Positions 15,506 through 23,890 of a stretch of 43,888 nucleotides of DNA are shown in pieces. How positions within the stretch are numbered: the stretch's first letter is position 1; each line of letters starts with the position of its first letter. The position numbers and the translations under genes were made by a program. Source of the stretch: Symbiobacterium thermophilum (GTDB lineage Bacteria > Bacillota > Sulfobacillia > UBA995). The stretch lies in the NCBI GenBank assembly GCA_020725145.1, contig DYFO01000002.1, forward strand, positions 71,777 through 115,664, read 5' to 3'. The notes below the pieces were generated by a model. The model was given only the letters and a program-made list of their open reading frames with translations, was not told the DNA's origin and searched no databases.

Positions 15506-16889
15506 CTTCGAGGTTCTCCTCTCCCAGGCTCTTCACGAGTACCCTGGCCGCCGCCTCAGGGTAGTCCCGGGCCAGCATGCCGGCAGCGGCCATCACGTAT
15601 TCCCGGTCGACTACCGCTCGGGCATCGCGAGGCCACAGCTCCAGGCCCGGCGGCCGCCTGAGGACCCTCGCCAGCACTTCGCGACCGCCGGGAAGCCGGC
15701 TGAAGGCTCCCCCGGTCCCGATGGCAAGGGCTGCGGCGGTCAGATCCTTCCCTTCCGCCAGCGTCCGCCTGCCCCCCGGCCCGTAGTAGTGAACGTACCG
15801 GCCGACGTGCCGCTCAAGCGCGACCCGTGCGGCGCACTCGGTGAGGGCCAGCCCGAACGCCACCTGTCGTGCAGTCTGCGGAATGGCAGACACCTCGGCG
15901 AGCATCTCCTCCACCTTGGCGTCAAGCGCGGTTTCCAGGTCGCGGCGTTCGGCACTCGTCAGTAGATCGGCAACGTGGAAGGCGTTGGCCACGATTCCCA
16001 GGTCGCCCTCGACGGTGCGTCTGGCGAGCGGTTCGGGGCTCACCATCAACCTGGCCACTTCCGGTGATGGCTCCCCCACCGAGTGCACGTCGGTGGTTGC
16101 GCCACCGACGTCGACGACCACCAGCGTCACGCCCAGGAAATGATGCAGCACCTCGGCCGCTCGCATCACCGCCCCAGGGGTTGGGAGGATGGCGCCTTCC
16201 ACGCGGTCGCGGACCCGCTCAAGGCCCGGCGCTCCGGTGAGATGTCGCTCGAACACAGCCTGGATGGCACGCCGAGCCGGCTCCACCTGTAGGTGGTCGA
16301 TGCGCGGGTAGACGTTTTCCACCGCCATGACCTCGAGGCCGGCCTCTTCCAGGATGGTCTGGACCTCGTCACGCACCGCCCGGTTGCCTGCGTACACCAC
16401 GGGCACGCGCATGCCCAGCCGGGCGAGCGCCCTGGCATTGGCCAGCACGGTGTCGCGGTCGCCCCAGTCCACTCCCCCGGCCAGCAGGATGATGTTCGGC
16501 CGAATCTTCGTGATCTCCTCAAGGTCCCGTTCCCCGAGCTCGCCGGCGGTCACGTGGCGCACGATGGCACCCGCACCAAGTGCCGCCTCGCGGGCGGCAC
16601 GCACGGTCATGTCGTAGACCAGACCGTGGACGGTCATCTTCAGACCGCCGGCGGCACTTGACGTGGCCAGCATGCGTGCCGTCGCGAGGCCTTCTGTGCC
16701 GATGCCGCGCCCCAGCGTCTCCAGGGCCCGTTCCAGCCCGATGTTCACGTCTCCTTCGTCCACCGTGGTGGGTGACGAGGCCTGTCCGAGCACGCGCGGC
16801 TCTGGGCCCATGAGCCCGGCGAAGGCGGTCACCACCGTGGTGGTACTGCCGATCTCGGCCACCAGCACCTCGGGGATGTCCCGTTTCAC
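15483..16889 (-). CDS. MutL/GlmL-family ATPase, probable aminomutase reactivation factor
   Basis: A 468-residue protein of the GlmL/MutL family, with the actin-like ATPase fold. It has an N-terminal LVAEIGSTTTVVTAF phosphate-1 motif, IILLAGGVDWGDRD, a central VVVDVGGATTDVHSV phosphate-2 motif and a C-terminal IGTGGAFSRLPGG. GlmL/MutL proteins accompany B12-dependent carbon-skeleton and amino mutases and are thought to reactivate them by exchanging damaged cobalamin. The GTG at 16889 overlaps the aminomutase stop (GTGA) and has GGGAGG ten bases upstream; the longer upstream frame is out-of-frame aminomutase sequence. Coupled expression with the mutase supports the proposed role. Confidence 0.9.
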   Translation of the reverse strand: MKRDIPEVLVAEIGSTTTVVTAFAGLMGPEPRVLGQASSPTTVDEGDVNIGLERALETLGRGIGTEGLATARMLATSSAAGGLKMTVHGLVYDMTVRAAREAALGAGAIVRHVTAGELGERDLEEITKIRPNIILLAGGVDWGDRDTVLANARALARLGMRVPVVYAGNRAVRDEVQTILEEAGLEVMAVENVYPRIDHLQVEPARRAIQAVFERHLTGAPGLERVRDRVEGAILPTPGAVMRAAEVLHHFLGVTLVVVDVGGATTDVHSVGEPSPEVARLMVSPEPLARRTVEGDLGIVANAFHVADLLTSAERRDLETALDAKVEEMLAEVSAIPQTARQVAFGLALTECAARVALERHVGRYVHYYGPGGRRTLAEGKDLTAAALAIGTGGAFSRLPGGREVLARVLRRPPGLELWPRDARAVVDREYVMAAAGMLARDYPEAAARVLVKSLGEENLEGVSSAGS

Positions 16890-19492
16890 CGACGCCGAGC
16901 CTCCCGGAAACGGCAAAGAAAGCTGGCGACGTCCCTGCCCTTGGTCCCTCTGCCGAACCCCGCGTCCAGCCCCAGGTCCTGTGCCAGCTCGTTGGTGATC
17001 TGGGTTCCCCCGCCCACCAGGATGAAGCGTTCGCGGACACCTTTCTCGCGGCACAGCTCGGCCAGGCGGCCCAGGTTCCGGCGATGGACGTCGGCGTGGG
17101 TGATTATGGTGCTGGCCAGGATGGCATCGGCGTCCAGCTCCACCGCCGCGTCAACCAGCTTGCCCACCGGCACCGAAGTACCCAGGTAGTGGACCTCGAT
17201 GTTGTACTTCTCGAGCCCTCCGTGCTTGATGTCGAGGATCTCACGCAGGCCGACGGAATGCTCGTCCTCCCCCAGCGTCCCGGCCACTACCCGCATGGGA
17301 TGTCGGGCCACGGCCGCGCGGATCTCCTCGTCCGAAAGGGGCTCGGACTCCTCGGGCAGCTCGATTTCATCCAATCTAAGGTCGACATCGAGGCGGCCCT
17401 TCACCCAGACCACCGTGCCCTCGGCAGGGTGAAGTACACCGCGGTGGATGACCTCCACGTCGCGAAGGCCCATGCGCTCGCCGATCTTCAACGCCGCATA
17501 GCGGGCCACGCGTTCTGCCACCGGAAGGGTCATCACCACCGTGAGGTATCCGTCCCCCGACCACTGCACTTCCGGTCGCAGCAACCCCTTGCGCTGGCGC
17601 TCGATGACCTCCTGTAGCCGGACGCGTACGTTGTCCTGCTCATCGAGCTCGTCCACGTAGACCACGCGCTCCGGCCGGCACAAGGTGCAGCCGCCGATAA
17701 GGTGACAGCCTGCGTCCGCATGGTTGTCCCCGAAGTGGGCACACACCGGTGCGAGGTAATCCGGGCGCCGGGGAACCACCGTGCCCGCACCCACACCTTC
17801 GTGAAGCTTGCGGACTATGCCGTCTCCGGCTCGTTCCGGATACATGCCGGAGTCCACGAAAAACCCTTGTTCCACGGCGGCGAAGTAGCCGCCGACGGCC
17901 AGCATCTCTTCGAGGAAGAGCACGGCGCGTTCCTTGAGTTCGCGCACCCGTGCCGCCAACTCGCCATCGAGCCTCAGCGACACCAGCTCACGCAGCCCGT
18001 CCAGCCCGACCAGCGCTTGCTTGGCCGTGTCCAGCGCCGCCACCGTGTTCTGGTGCCAGGGGACGTTCCGGCCCTCGTCGGGGGTGATGGTGCTCTGGAT
18101 GTCCGCCCCCGTGAGCCGCGTGACGAGGAGGTTCAGCACGTGCGTGACGGTGGCTTCACGCTCGTCGGATTCTATGTATCGGGTGTTCATCTGTGCCCGC
18201 AGGCCGAATCCTGCGAACAGCTGCCGCAAGGCCACGGCGTAGGGCAGGTCCAGGGCGAGGCACGGAGCGGGCGGCGCCGTGGGCGGTACGGTGGACAGGC
18301 AGATCGACCGACGGTCCATCCCCGTGCGGAGCGAGTAGGCGCAGTTGACGGCGTGTTGTACCAGGAGCTCTGGCATGACCTTCCACGCCTCGAGCGCGGT
18401 GGCGTTGGCGTTGTGCGCGCCGTCGATCTGCACCATGCCCGCCTGTGCCATGACCGTCTTGGCCTCCGCGGCGTCGACGAAGGAACGGACCATGTTGACG
18501 TTGCGATACAGCACGTTGTACTGCGGATCCTGGTGCGCCCCATTGACGCCCTCTTCGGCGAACAGCACCGCCATCTCGGGTCCTGCCACTCCGCTGACAT
18601 AGGAGTGCAGGTTGATCGGCCGTGACACCTCGTCCTCGATGAAGTCAAGCGCTTTCCGGGTAGCCCGGAGTTGCTTGCGGGTGATGGGAACCCCTCCCAC
18701 TCCCTCGGGTGTCCCCTCTAGCAGTCCGTCGATATGACTCTGGCCGGCCGTTCTGATGACCATGATGTGGTCGGCCCCGTGCCACGCCGCCATTCGCATG
18801 CGCCGGAGGTCGTCCTCGAAACGGCCGGAAGCGATCTCCGCCGTGACCACCAGGTCGGGCTGTGGATCGATACCTTGGAAATAGCGGGCTGCCGGCAGCG
18901 GCACCCCCTGGGCCAGGGGTGCCGACACCTCGCGGTAGGTGAAGGGGCCCATGCGCACCGGATCCGGCCCGAGGCTCCGGCGCCAAGTCCATCCCCGGCG
19001 ACGGGGGCGGTAGTTTTCCAGTCCGTCGAGCACCGCTTGGACGTCAAGCTTGCCATCGGGGCCAACCGGGGGTGGAAATTCAGGCGGCGCGCTGACGGAA
19101 GGCGGCAGGTCCTCGATCACCGCCGGAGGCGGCCCTCCGGCCTGGAGAAGCCGTCCCGCCAGCTCCCAGTGCTGCCCCGCTGCCAGTTCGCGGGCCGCCC
19201 GACGTAACCCGGTGCCCAGGTGGGCGGCCACCCGCAGAAGCACATGACCCGCCCCGGCGCCGAGCAGGCCGCGGCGAGCCGTCTCTTCCACCAGGCCACG
19301 GGCCTCCAGGCTTTCGAGCCCCATGCGCAGCAGCACCGACCGCTCCAGCGAAGGGGTGGTGTGGGTGCGTGCCAGCTCGACAAGCGGATCCACGATGCGG
19401 TCCGCAAGCTCCCAAAAACGCCGGTGCAGCTGCTCGTCATCAAGGGCGGACAGCCTGCCGCGCCGCGATGCGTAGTCGTCAACCCGCTTCAC
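16886..19492 (-). CDS. oraE: Fused D-ornithine 4,5-aminomutase (OraS-OraE in one chain)
   Basis: An 868-residue protein joining both subunits of the adenosylcobalamin- and PLP-dependent D-ornithine 4,5-aminomutase (D-ornithine to 2,4-diaminopentanoate). Residues 1 to about 117 match OraS (FWELADRIVDPLVELAR, HTTPSLERSVLLRMG). Residues 119-145 form a proline-rich linker. OraE starts near 147 with GKLDVQAVLDGLENYRPRRR. The TIM-barrel part includes ESDEREATVTH and GGCTLCRPERVVYVDELD. The Rossmann domain carries the cobalamin motif DEHSVG (His745) and the PLP lysine Lys756, eleven residues later, as in the known enzyme (His618/Lys629). GTGA overlaps link it to ortB and the ATPase gene. No stop or frame change separates the halves. 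Confidence 0.95.
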   Translation of the reverse strand: MKRVDDYASRRGRLSALDDEQLHRRFWELADRIVDPLVELARTHTTPSLERSVLLRMGLESLEARGLVEETARRGLLGAGAGHVLLRVAAHLGTGLRRAARELAAGQHWELAGRLLQAGGPPPAVIEDLPPSVSAPPEFPPPVGPDGKLDVQAVLDGLENYRPRRRGWTWRRSLGPDPVRMGPFTYREVSAPLAQGVPLPAARYFQGIDPQPDLVVTAEIASGRFEDDLRRMRMAAWHGADHIMVIRTAGQSHIDGLLEGTPEGVGGVPITRKQLRATRKALDFIEDEVSRPINLHSYVSGVAGPEMAVLFAEEGVNGAHQDPQYNVLYRNVNMVRSFVDAAEAKTVMAQAGMVQIDGAHNANATALEAWKVMPELLVQHAVNCAYSLRTGMDRRSICLSTVPPTAPPAPCLALDLPYAVALRQLFAGFGLRAQMNTRYIESDEREATVTHVLNLLVTRLTGADIQSTITPDEGRNVPWHQNTVAALDTAKQALVGLDGLRELVSLRLDGELAARVRELKERAVLFLEEMLAVGGYFAAVEQGFFVDSGMYPERAGDGIVRKLHEGVGAGTVVPRRPDYLAPVCAHFGDNHADAGCHLIGGCTLCRPERVVYVDELDEQDNVRVRLQEVIERQRKGLLRPEVQWSGDGYLTVVMTLPVAERVARYAALKIGERMGLRDVEVIHRGVLHPAEGTVVWVKGRLDVDLRLDEIELPEESEPLSDEEIRAAVARHPMRVVAGTLGEDEHSVGLREILDIKHGGLEKYNIEVHYLGTSVPVGKLVDAAVELDADAILASTIITHADVHRRNLGRLAELCREKGVRERFILVGGGTQITNELAQDLGLDAGFGRGTKGRDVASFLCRFREARRR

Positions 19493-20931
19493 CGGGGTTT
19501 TCCCTCCTCTTGCCCGGCAAGTTCCGCCACCGTCCGGCGTACCCAGGCTTCGTCGGCTCCCGTATCCTCCGCCAGGAAGCGAAAATCGGTGGACGTGAGC
19601 GGAGCGGTTCCTGCATATGCCAGGGCATTCTTCAGGTAAGAACGGCGCAGGTTCTCAAGCGGGTATTCCTTGACGCGCAACTGGTCCGGACGCTGGGGGA
19701 TCACGATCCGCTCCCCGGGCACGTTGCCCGCGGGATCGCCCCGCTCGATGACGATGCCGTTCCGGCGTGCGAACGTCAGCTGGGCCCAGGGATGCTTACC
19801 GGCGCCGGTGTACTCCGTTTCCTGCACCACGAGGATCTGGTCCCGGTCCATCTCCTGAGCCAGGGAGATTGCCGCCGCCAGCGACGTGTTGCCCGCCGGT
19901 CCACGCTCGAGCCCTTCCAGCTGGGCCAGGAGTTCGGTGACGTAGAAGACCTCCCCCTGGGTGACCAGCACGTAGCGGTCCAGGTATCGCAGGGGCCGCG
20001 CCGCGTTGCGGGGCACATCGGCCCGGTCAGGCCAGGTGGCAAAGGGGATGCCGAAGCCGGTGTGTCCGGTGGTGAATGACTTGCGGTTGAAGTCACGATC
20101 GCTGGCCATGTGCAGGCCGGCAAGATCCACGCTCACGCCGATCACGCGGGTTTGGGTGGCTCCCGCCTTTCGTAGTCCCCTGGCGGTTCCGGTCACGTTC
20201 CCGCCGCCGGCGTGGGTCACCACCACCGCGTCGGGGTAACGCCCTTCCCGGGCGAGGAGCTCCCGCGCGATCTCGTAACCCAGTGTCTCGATCCCCGCTA
20301 TCGAGTAAGGGGTGTACAGCGAAGCATTGAAGTATCCGGTCTCCTCCAGCGTCACCAGGAACGTGTAGAAGAGCTCGGGCCCAACCGTCAGCTGGATGAC
20401 TTCCGCCCCGTAGGCTTCGCAGGCGCGGCCCTTCTCGACGATCTCGGGTTGCCCCACGCCACGCGAATCGAAGACCTCCTGGATGATGATGCAGCCCAGC
20501 CCCCGCATCGCCGCCTGGGAGGCAACCGCTGCTCCGTAGTTGCCGCTGGTCGCCGCACACACACCGGGATAGCCATGGCGCTCGGCATGGAATACCGACA
20601 GCGCAGCCCGCCGTGCCTTGAAGCTCCCCGAGGGATTGGCCGCCTCGTCTTTGAGGAAGATCCTTGCCCCCTTGCCGGGAGGGGCAAGCGCCCGCGCCAG
20701 GCGGGTGATGTTGCCAAGTTCGAGGAGAGGAGTGTCACCGACATGCGTCTGACGTTGGATGGCCGCAGCTTGCTCGACGGAGTAGCCTGCCTCACGCATC
20801 ATGGCCTCATAGTCAAAGGCGACCGCGCCGGTGGCGAAGACCTGGTAGTCAATGCCCACAGCGGCGATCATGATGGCGTTGCGACGGGCCATCACCGCCG
20901 CATAGGATAGGTCCCTCCCCACGGCCGTCAC
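19489..20931 (-). CDS. ortB: 2-amino-4-oxopentanoate thiolase, beta (PLP) subunit
   Basis: A 480-residue PLP protein of the threonine synthase/cysteine synthase fold. With OrtA it cleaves 2-amino-4-oxopentanoate using CoA to acetyl-CoA and alanine. The PLP lysine is Lys105 in NPSGSFKARRA. The phosphate loop is HAGGGNVTGTARG, and SGNYGAAVA is the Asn-containing ring contact. The GTG at 20931 overlaps the ortA stop (GTGA), and the ortB stop overlaps the aminomutase start the same way. The gene order ortA-ortB-aminomutase supports the substrate assignment over a threonine synthase or diaminopropionate lyase reading. Confidence 0.93.
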   Translation of the reverse strand: MTAVGRDLSYAAVMARRNAIMIAAVGIDYQVFATGAVAFDYEAMMREAGYSVEQAAAIQRQTHVGDTPLLELGNITRLARALAPPGKGARIFLKDEAANPSGSFKARRAALSVFHAERHGYPGVCAATSGNYGAAVASQAAMRGLGCIIIQEVFDSRGVGQPEIVEKGRACEAYGAEVIQLTVGPELFYTFLVTLEETGYFNASLYTPYSIAGIETLGYEIARELLAREGRYPDAVVVTHAGGGNVTGTARGLRKAGATQTRVIGVSVDLAGLHMASDRDFNRKSFTTGHTGFGIPFATWPDRADVPRNAARPLRYLDRYVLVTQGEVFYVTELLAQLEGLERGPAGNTSLAAAISLAQEMDRDQILVVQETEYTGAGKHPWAQLTFARRNGIVIERGDPAGNVPGERIVIPQRPDQLRVKEYPLENLRRSYLKNALAYAGTAPLTSTDFRFLAEDTGADEAWVRRTVAELAGQEEGKPR

Positions 20932-21236
20932 CCCCCGACGCTTTTCAGGAATTCGCGAGCTTCCAGACCTACGGTGAGCAGCTCGGGAACCGGCTCTCCG
21001 AAGTCATGTCCAGGGCCCGGCCGGACGGCCACGAGGGTTCCCTGCACCTCCCGTCCGGCGACCGTCCGTACCGTGGCGGGATGCCCGAGCTCGCCTCCTT
21101 CCACGAGGAACCCCTTCACCCACATCTCCAGCGGAACCGCCTGCGTGTCCGGCGGCACCTGCGGAGCCCTCTCGCCGGGGCCGAGCAGTATGCGGTGGAT
21201 CTGAACCCAGTCACCCTTGCGGGCCCTTGCGCCCAC
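20928..21236 (-). CDS. ortA: 2-amino-4-oxopentanoate thiolase, alpha subunit
   Basis: A 102-residue protein, the usual size of OrtA, the small non-PLP subunit of the thiolase. Features are an N-terminal KGDWVQIHRILLGPGERAP, the central PLEMWVKGFL and TVAGREVQGTL, and a C-terminal HDFGEPVPELL. The GTG at 21236 is selected because GGAGGT lies six bases before it; the open frame extends another 71 codons upstream but only as the shadow of ord. It lies 32 bases after ord and overlaps ortB by four. Confidence 0.92.
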   Translation of the reverse strand: MGARARKGDWVQIHRILLGPGERAPQVPPDTQAVPLEMWVKGFLVEGGELGHPATVRTVAGREVQGTLVAVRPGPGHDFGEPVPELLTVGLEAREFLKSVGG

Positions 21237-21268
21237 GGTGGCACCTCCCCCGTGCGAATCCTGTCGTC

Positions 21269-22300
21269 TCAGCCACGTCGCGGGAGTCGGGGCACGGCCC
21301 GCGGCAGCGGCAGATCGGCCATGGTCAGCAACCCCGGTGGCGCTTGGCGGACCAGGGGAATCAGATTGACGGCCACCGCCATGGTGCCGATCCCCCCGGG
21401 AATCTCCGGCCGGTTGACGAGGTTGATCTCCGGTACGCCCTCGATCCATATGTAGTCTCCGGTCTTGACCCCCTCGGTCTCCGGGAGAACCTGCTGCGGA
21501 TGCTCAAGTTCGATGACTACCTCGCCGTTGATCAGGCCGCAGGCGGTGTGACGGCACCCGGCCACCATACCCGGCTCTACCGTCACGTGTCGGGTCTGCC
21601 GATGCGTACGCGAGATGATGGGTTCGCGTTCCTCCCTGATCTCCTCGAGCTGCCAGCCGATAGCCCGGGCTATCAACCGCATAGACTCGGGGAAGCCCAC
21701 GTGCCCCACGATCGTTCCCTCCGCGAGACCGCGCTGGAACTCCTCGGGGGTGGTCCCGACACCCTGCGTCTTCATGACCGCGGGGCCAAAGGGGCTGAGA
21801 TCGTTGATGCGGGCCGCCCGGATCTTGCGAACTTCCCAGCACGCCCCGGTGAGGGCGATGATCAGCGTGTCGAGCACGAATCCGGGATTGATGCCGGTGC
21901 CCACCACCGTCACCCCGTGGGCCCTCGCCAGCCGATCGAGTTCATCGGCAAGCTCCGGCTCACGGTGCCATGGAAAGGCCATCTCTTCTGCCACCGTGAT
22001 CACGTCCAGGCCCAGCTCCACCAGTGTAACCAGCTGCGGATAGATCTGCCGGGTAAACGAACCGGTGGCGTGAAGCGCGATGTCTGCCGGCGATTTTGCC
22101 TGAGCCTGCGACGGGTCCGACACCGCCCGCACGCCGAGCGAGCGTCCGAGCCCGATCAGTTCTCCAAGATCTTTTCCCTCCCGGGGACCCGGACGGACGA
22201 CGACCCCGACGCTCGAAAGCCCCGGGATCTCCTGAACCATCCGCGCCATCCCGGCCCCCATCTCCCCAACACCCCAGTGCAAGATACGTGTTTCCTCCAC
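21269..22300 (-). CDS. ord: 2,4-diaminopentanoate dehydrogenase
   Basis: A 343-residue NAD(P)-dependent dehydrogenase of the dihydrodipicolinate-reductase-like family. It oxidatively deaminates 2,4-diaminopentanoate to 2-amino-4-oxopentanoate. The nucleotide loop GVGEMGAGM is at 10-18. The middle holds GTGINPGFVLDTL and the C-terminal part KTGDYIWIEGVPEINL, both typical of Ord. The GTG at 22300 has GGGGGGAG about nine bases upstream. It is the first gene of the nested ornithine block and follows the 384-bp non-coding stretch, so the operon promoter should lie there or be read through from cwlD. Confidence 0.94.
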   Translation of the reverse strand: MEETRILHWGVGEMGAGMARMVQEIPGLSSVGVVVRPGPREGKDLGELIGLGRSLGVRAVSDPSQAQAKSPADIALHATGSFTRQIYPQLVTLVELGLDVITVAEEMAFPWHREPELADELDRLARAHGVTVVGTGINPGFVLDTLIIALTGACWEVRKIRAARINDLSPFGPAVMKTQGVGTTPEEFQRGLAEGTIVGHVGFPESMRLIARAIGWQLEEIREEREPIISRTHRQTRHVTVEPGMVAGCRHTACGLINGEVVIELEHPQQVLPETEGVKTGDYIWIEGVPEINLVNRPEIPGGIGTMAVAVNLIPLVRQAPPGLLTMADLPLPRAVPRLPRRG

Positions 22301-22684
22301 AGGCGATCGCTCCCCCCGCCGGGTGCAATGGCAAACCGCACCTATTCATTCTTGCATAACGTCGGGACTCCTTCCTTCTTTGACAGAAGAGGTGCTCCCC
22401 CCGGCGGCTATTGTGGCTCCGACGCGATCCCCTCATGCCGTTCGATTGCGAATAGACTGCCCAAGCCGCCCTCCAGGCTGGCAAAGCGAGGTGGTCTGCG
22501 ACGGTGACCGCGATGCTGCTCGGAGGCTGGGAGGTACTCGTAGACTGCATCGGATAGCACGTGCTGACCGTTTTGTCGGGGAGAAATGGGTCGTGAGGGT
22601 TGAGGTCTTCGGACCCGGGTGTCCGCGGTGCTTCGCGGTGGAAGAGACCAAGGGCTGGCTCGGTCCCCCGGCTTGCCCACCGGG
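22301..22684. other. 384-bp intergenic stretch before the ornithine operon
   Basis: No convincing minus-strand gene is present. It contains a 20-bp imperfect palindrome (22551-22570), a short plus-strand frame that resembles the start of a thioredoxin-like protein (22593-22688), and an isolated plus-strand TTGACA at 22380 with no -10 at a usable distance. On the minus strand a weak CCGACA-17-TATCCG pattern occurs near 22577-22549. I see no cobalamin riboswitch box and no T-tailed terminator for cwlD. Confidence 0.6.
22551..22570. promoter_or_regulatory. Imperfect 20-bp palindrome, candidate operator for the ornithine operon
   Basis: CGGATAGCACGTGCTGACCG has a perfect ten-base core, AGCACGTGCT, and outer CGG/CCG arms; 8 of 10 positions match between half-sites. 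It lies about 250 bases upstream of ord, next to the only weak promoter-like pattern in the gap. A dimeric regulator could bind here. No regulator gene is adjacent. Confidence 0.4.
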
Positions 22685-22688
22685 CTAA
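22593..22688 (+). pseudogene. Possible remnant of a thioredoxin-like (redox-active disulfide) gene
   Basis: The only plus-strand frame worth noting. A GTG preceded by GGGGAG opens a 31-codon frame starting VRVEVFGPGCPRCFAVEE. This closely resembles the first strand and CxxC active site of small thioredoxin-fold 'redox-active disulfide' proteins, which run to about 80 residues. After residue 18 the likeness ends and a stop follows, head-on against the 3' end of cwlD. It may be a truncated gene, or chance in GC-rich DNA. Confidence 0.3.
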
Positions 22689-23401
22689 TCCGGCTCCGGG
22701 GAGGCTTCGAGGAAGTATCTGACCAGACCGGAGAAGATGGCCCAGGCCAACGACTCACGATGCACGTCGTCCATCAGCCGGCGTGCGTCACCCGGGTTGG
22801 ATACGAAGCCGAGCTCCACGGTGACGGCGGGGATTTCCAGCTGCTTGAGCAGAAACTGGTCGGTCCGGGGATTGGGTCGCCGTCCGCCGCTGCCCGGGAT
22901 GCGCCGGAGCTCGTCCTGTATGCATGCAGCCAGGCGGGCACTGTCGGGGTGTTTTCCGGGGTAGTAGAAAGTCTGAGCCCCCCACCACCGGGACGACGGA
23001 TAGCTGTTCACGTGGATGCTCACGAAGACGTCCGGCGACAGGTTTCGGGTCATTCGGAGGCGGGCCTCGAGGTCACTGCGCTTGCGCGAGCCTAGCCGGT
23101 CGGCCTCCTCGGGGTCGGCGAGGTCGCAGTCGGTCTCGCGGGTCATCAAGACCGTAAGCCCGGCGGCGGCAAGCAGTTCCCGCGTCCGCAGGGCCACGTC
23201 CAGGGCGATGTCCTTCTCTACCTCGCCGCCCGGCCCCACCACACCGGGATCGTAGCCACCATGCCCCGGATCGAGCATCACCGCGCGTTCGGCCAACCAG
23301 GCGGTTACCGGAAAGCACGGTGCTGGACGCGTGCCGGGCACCAGGGAACGCACCGCCACCCACGTGATCGCCACCAGCACCAGATGGCGGCATGCCCGCA
23401 C
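22685..23401 (-). CDS. cwlD: N-acetylmuramoyl-L-alanine amidase CwlD, spore cortex
   Basis: A 238-residue zinc amidase of the Amidase_3 family. It has an N-terminal hydrophobic signal or anchor (about 6-22), the zinc motif LDPGHGGYDPG (His47), the second zinc His in SIHVNS and the catalytic Glu in VELGFVSN. In spore formers CwlD removes peptide side chains to start muramic-lactam formation in cortex peptidoglycan, and the gene often follows the truA-rplM-rpsI group as here. The start is GTG at 23401, with GGGGGG ahead of it. It implies a sporulating Bacillota host. Confidence 0.9.
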   Translation of the reverse strand: MRACRHLVLVAITWVAVRSLVPGTRPAPCFPVTAWLAERAVMLDPGHGGYDPGVVGPGGEVEKDIALDVALRTRELLAAAGLTVLMTRETDCDLADPEEADRLGSRKRSDLEARLRMTRNLSPDVFVSIHVNSYPSSRWWGAQTFYYPGKHPDSARLAACIQDELRRIPGSGGRRPNPRTDQFLLKQLEIPAVTVELGFVSNPGDARRLMDDVHRESLAWAIFSGLVRYFLEASPEPD

Positions 23402-23415
23402 TGAAGACCCCCCGA

Positions 23416-23430
23416 CGGCATCATATGCCG
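23416..23430. repeat. Small dyad before cwlD
   Basis: CGGCAT-CAT-ATGCCG, six-base arms around three bases, lies 15 to 29 bases upstream of the cwlD start. It may be a protein site or a small hairpin. There is no T run. Confidence 0.3.
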
Positions 23431-23461
23431 GGAGGCGAAATGCAAGGCCGGCGACCGTTCT

Positions 23462-23860
23462 TCAGCGCTTGCTGAACTGGGGTGCCTTGCGCGCTTTCTT
23501 CAGACCGTACTTGCGGCGCTCCTTCACCCTGGGGTCGCGGGTGAGGAAACCTTCTTTCTTGAGGGACGCCCGCAGTCCTCCTTCTACCTTCAGAAGCGCG
23601 CGGGCGATGCCGTGCCGGACTGCACCCGCCTGGCCGGAGACGCCCCCTCCTGCAACCGACGCGAGGACGTCGTACTTGCCCTCGGCGTTGGCAACCTTCA
23701 GGGGCGCACGCACCTGGGACTGCAGCACCGGAGTGGGGAAGTACTCCTCAAGGGCACGATCGTTGATCCGTATCACGCCCTGCCCTGGAAGAAGCCTTAC
23801 CCTGGCGACCGCCGATTTGCGCCGGCCGGTAGCGTAGAAGTAACCCTCGATCTCCGGCAT
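23462..23860 (-). CDS. rpsI: 30S ribosomal protein S9
   Basis: 132 residues, full length. It begins [18 protein letters not shown] and ends with the conserved basic tail [12 protein letters not shown] that reaches the tRNA in the P site. It follows rplM by 30 bases, the standard rplM-rpsI pair, and is the last gene of the ribosomal supercluster here. Confidence 0.98.
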   Translation of the reverse strand: MPEIEGYFYATGRRKSAVARVRLLPGQGVIRINDRALEEYFPTPVLQSQVRAPLKVANAEGKYDVLASVAGGGVSGQAGAVRHGIARALLKVEGGLRASLKKEGFLTRDPRVKERRKYGLKKARKAPQFSKR

Positions 23861-23890
23861 ATCAGTCAGCCCTGCCTCCTTGGGCGAAAA

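Noticed and set aside
22380-22385. TTGACA on the plus strand as a promoter for the thioredoxin-like remnant
   Set aside because: The nearest TATTGT is 23 bases away, too far for a SigA promoter.
21227-22507. Plus-strand frame of 426 codons opposite ord
   Set aside because: Shadow of ord extending into the intergenic gap; low-complexity composition and no family likeness.
22301-22684. Cobalamin or other riboswitch before the B12-dependent ornithine operon
   Set aside because: Looked for a B12-box-like sequence and a terminator/anti-terminator pair and found neither by eye; a covariance-model search would settle it.
23416-23430. SigE/SigG-type promoter for cwlD from CATATGAT
   Set aside because: It lies too close to the start codon and has no matching -35 sequence at 13-15 bases.
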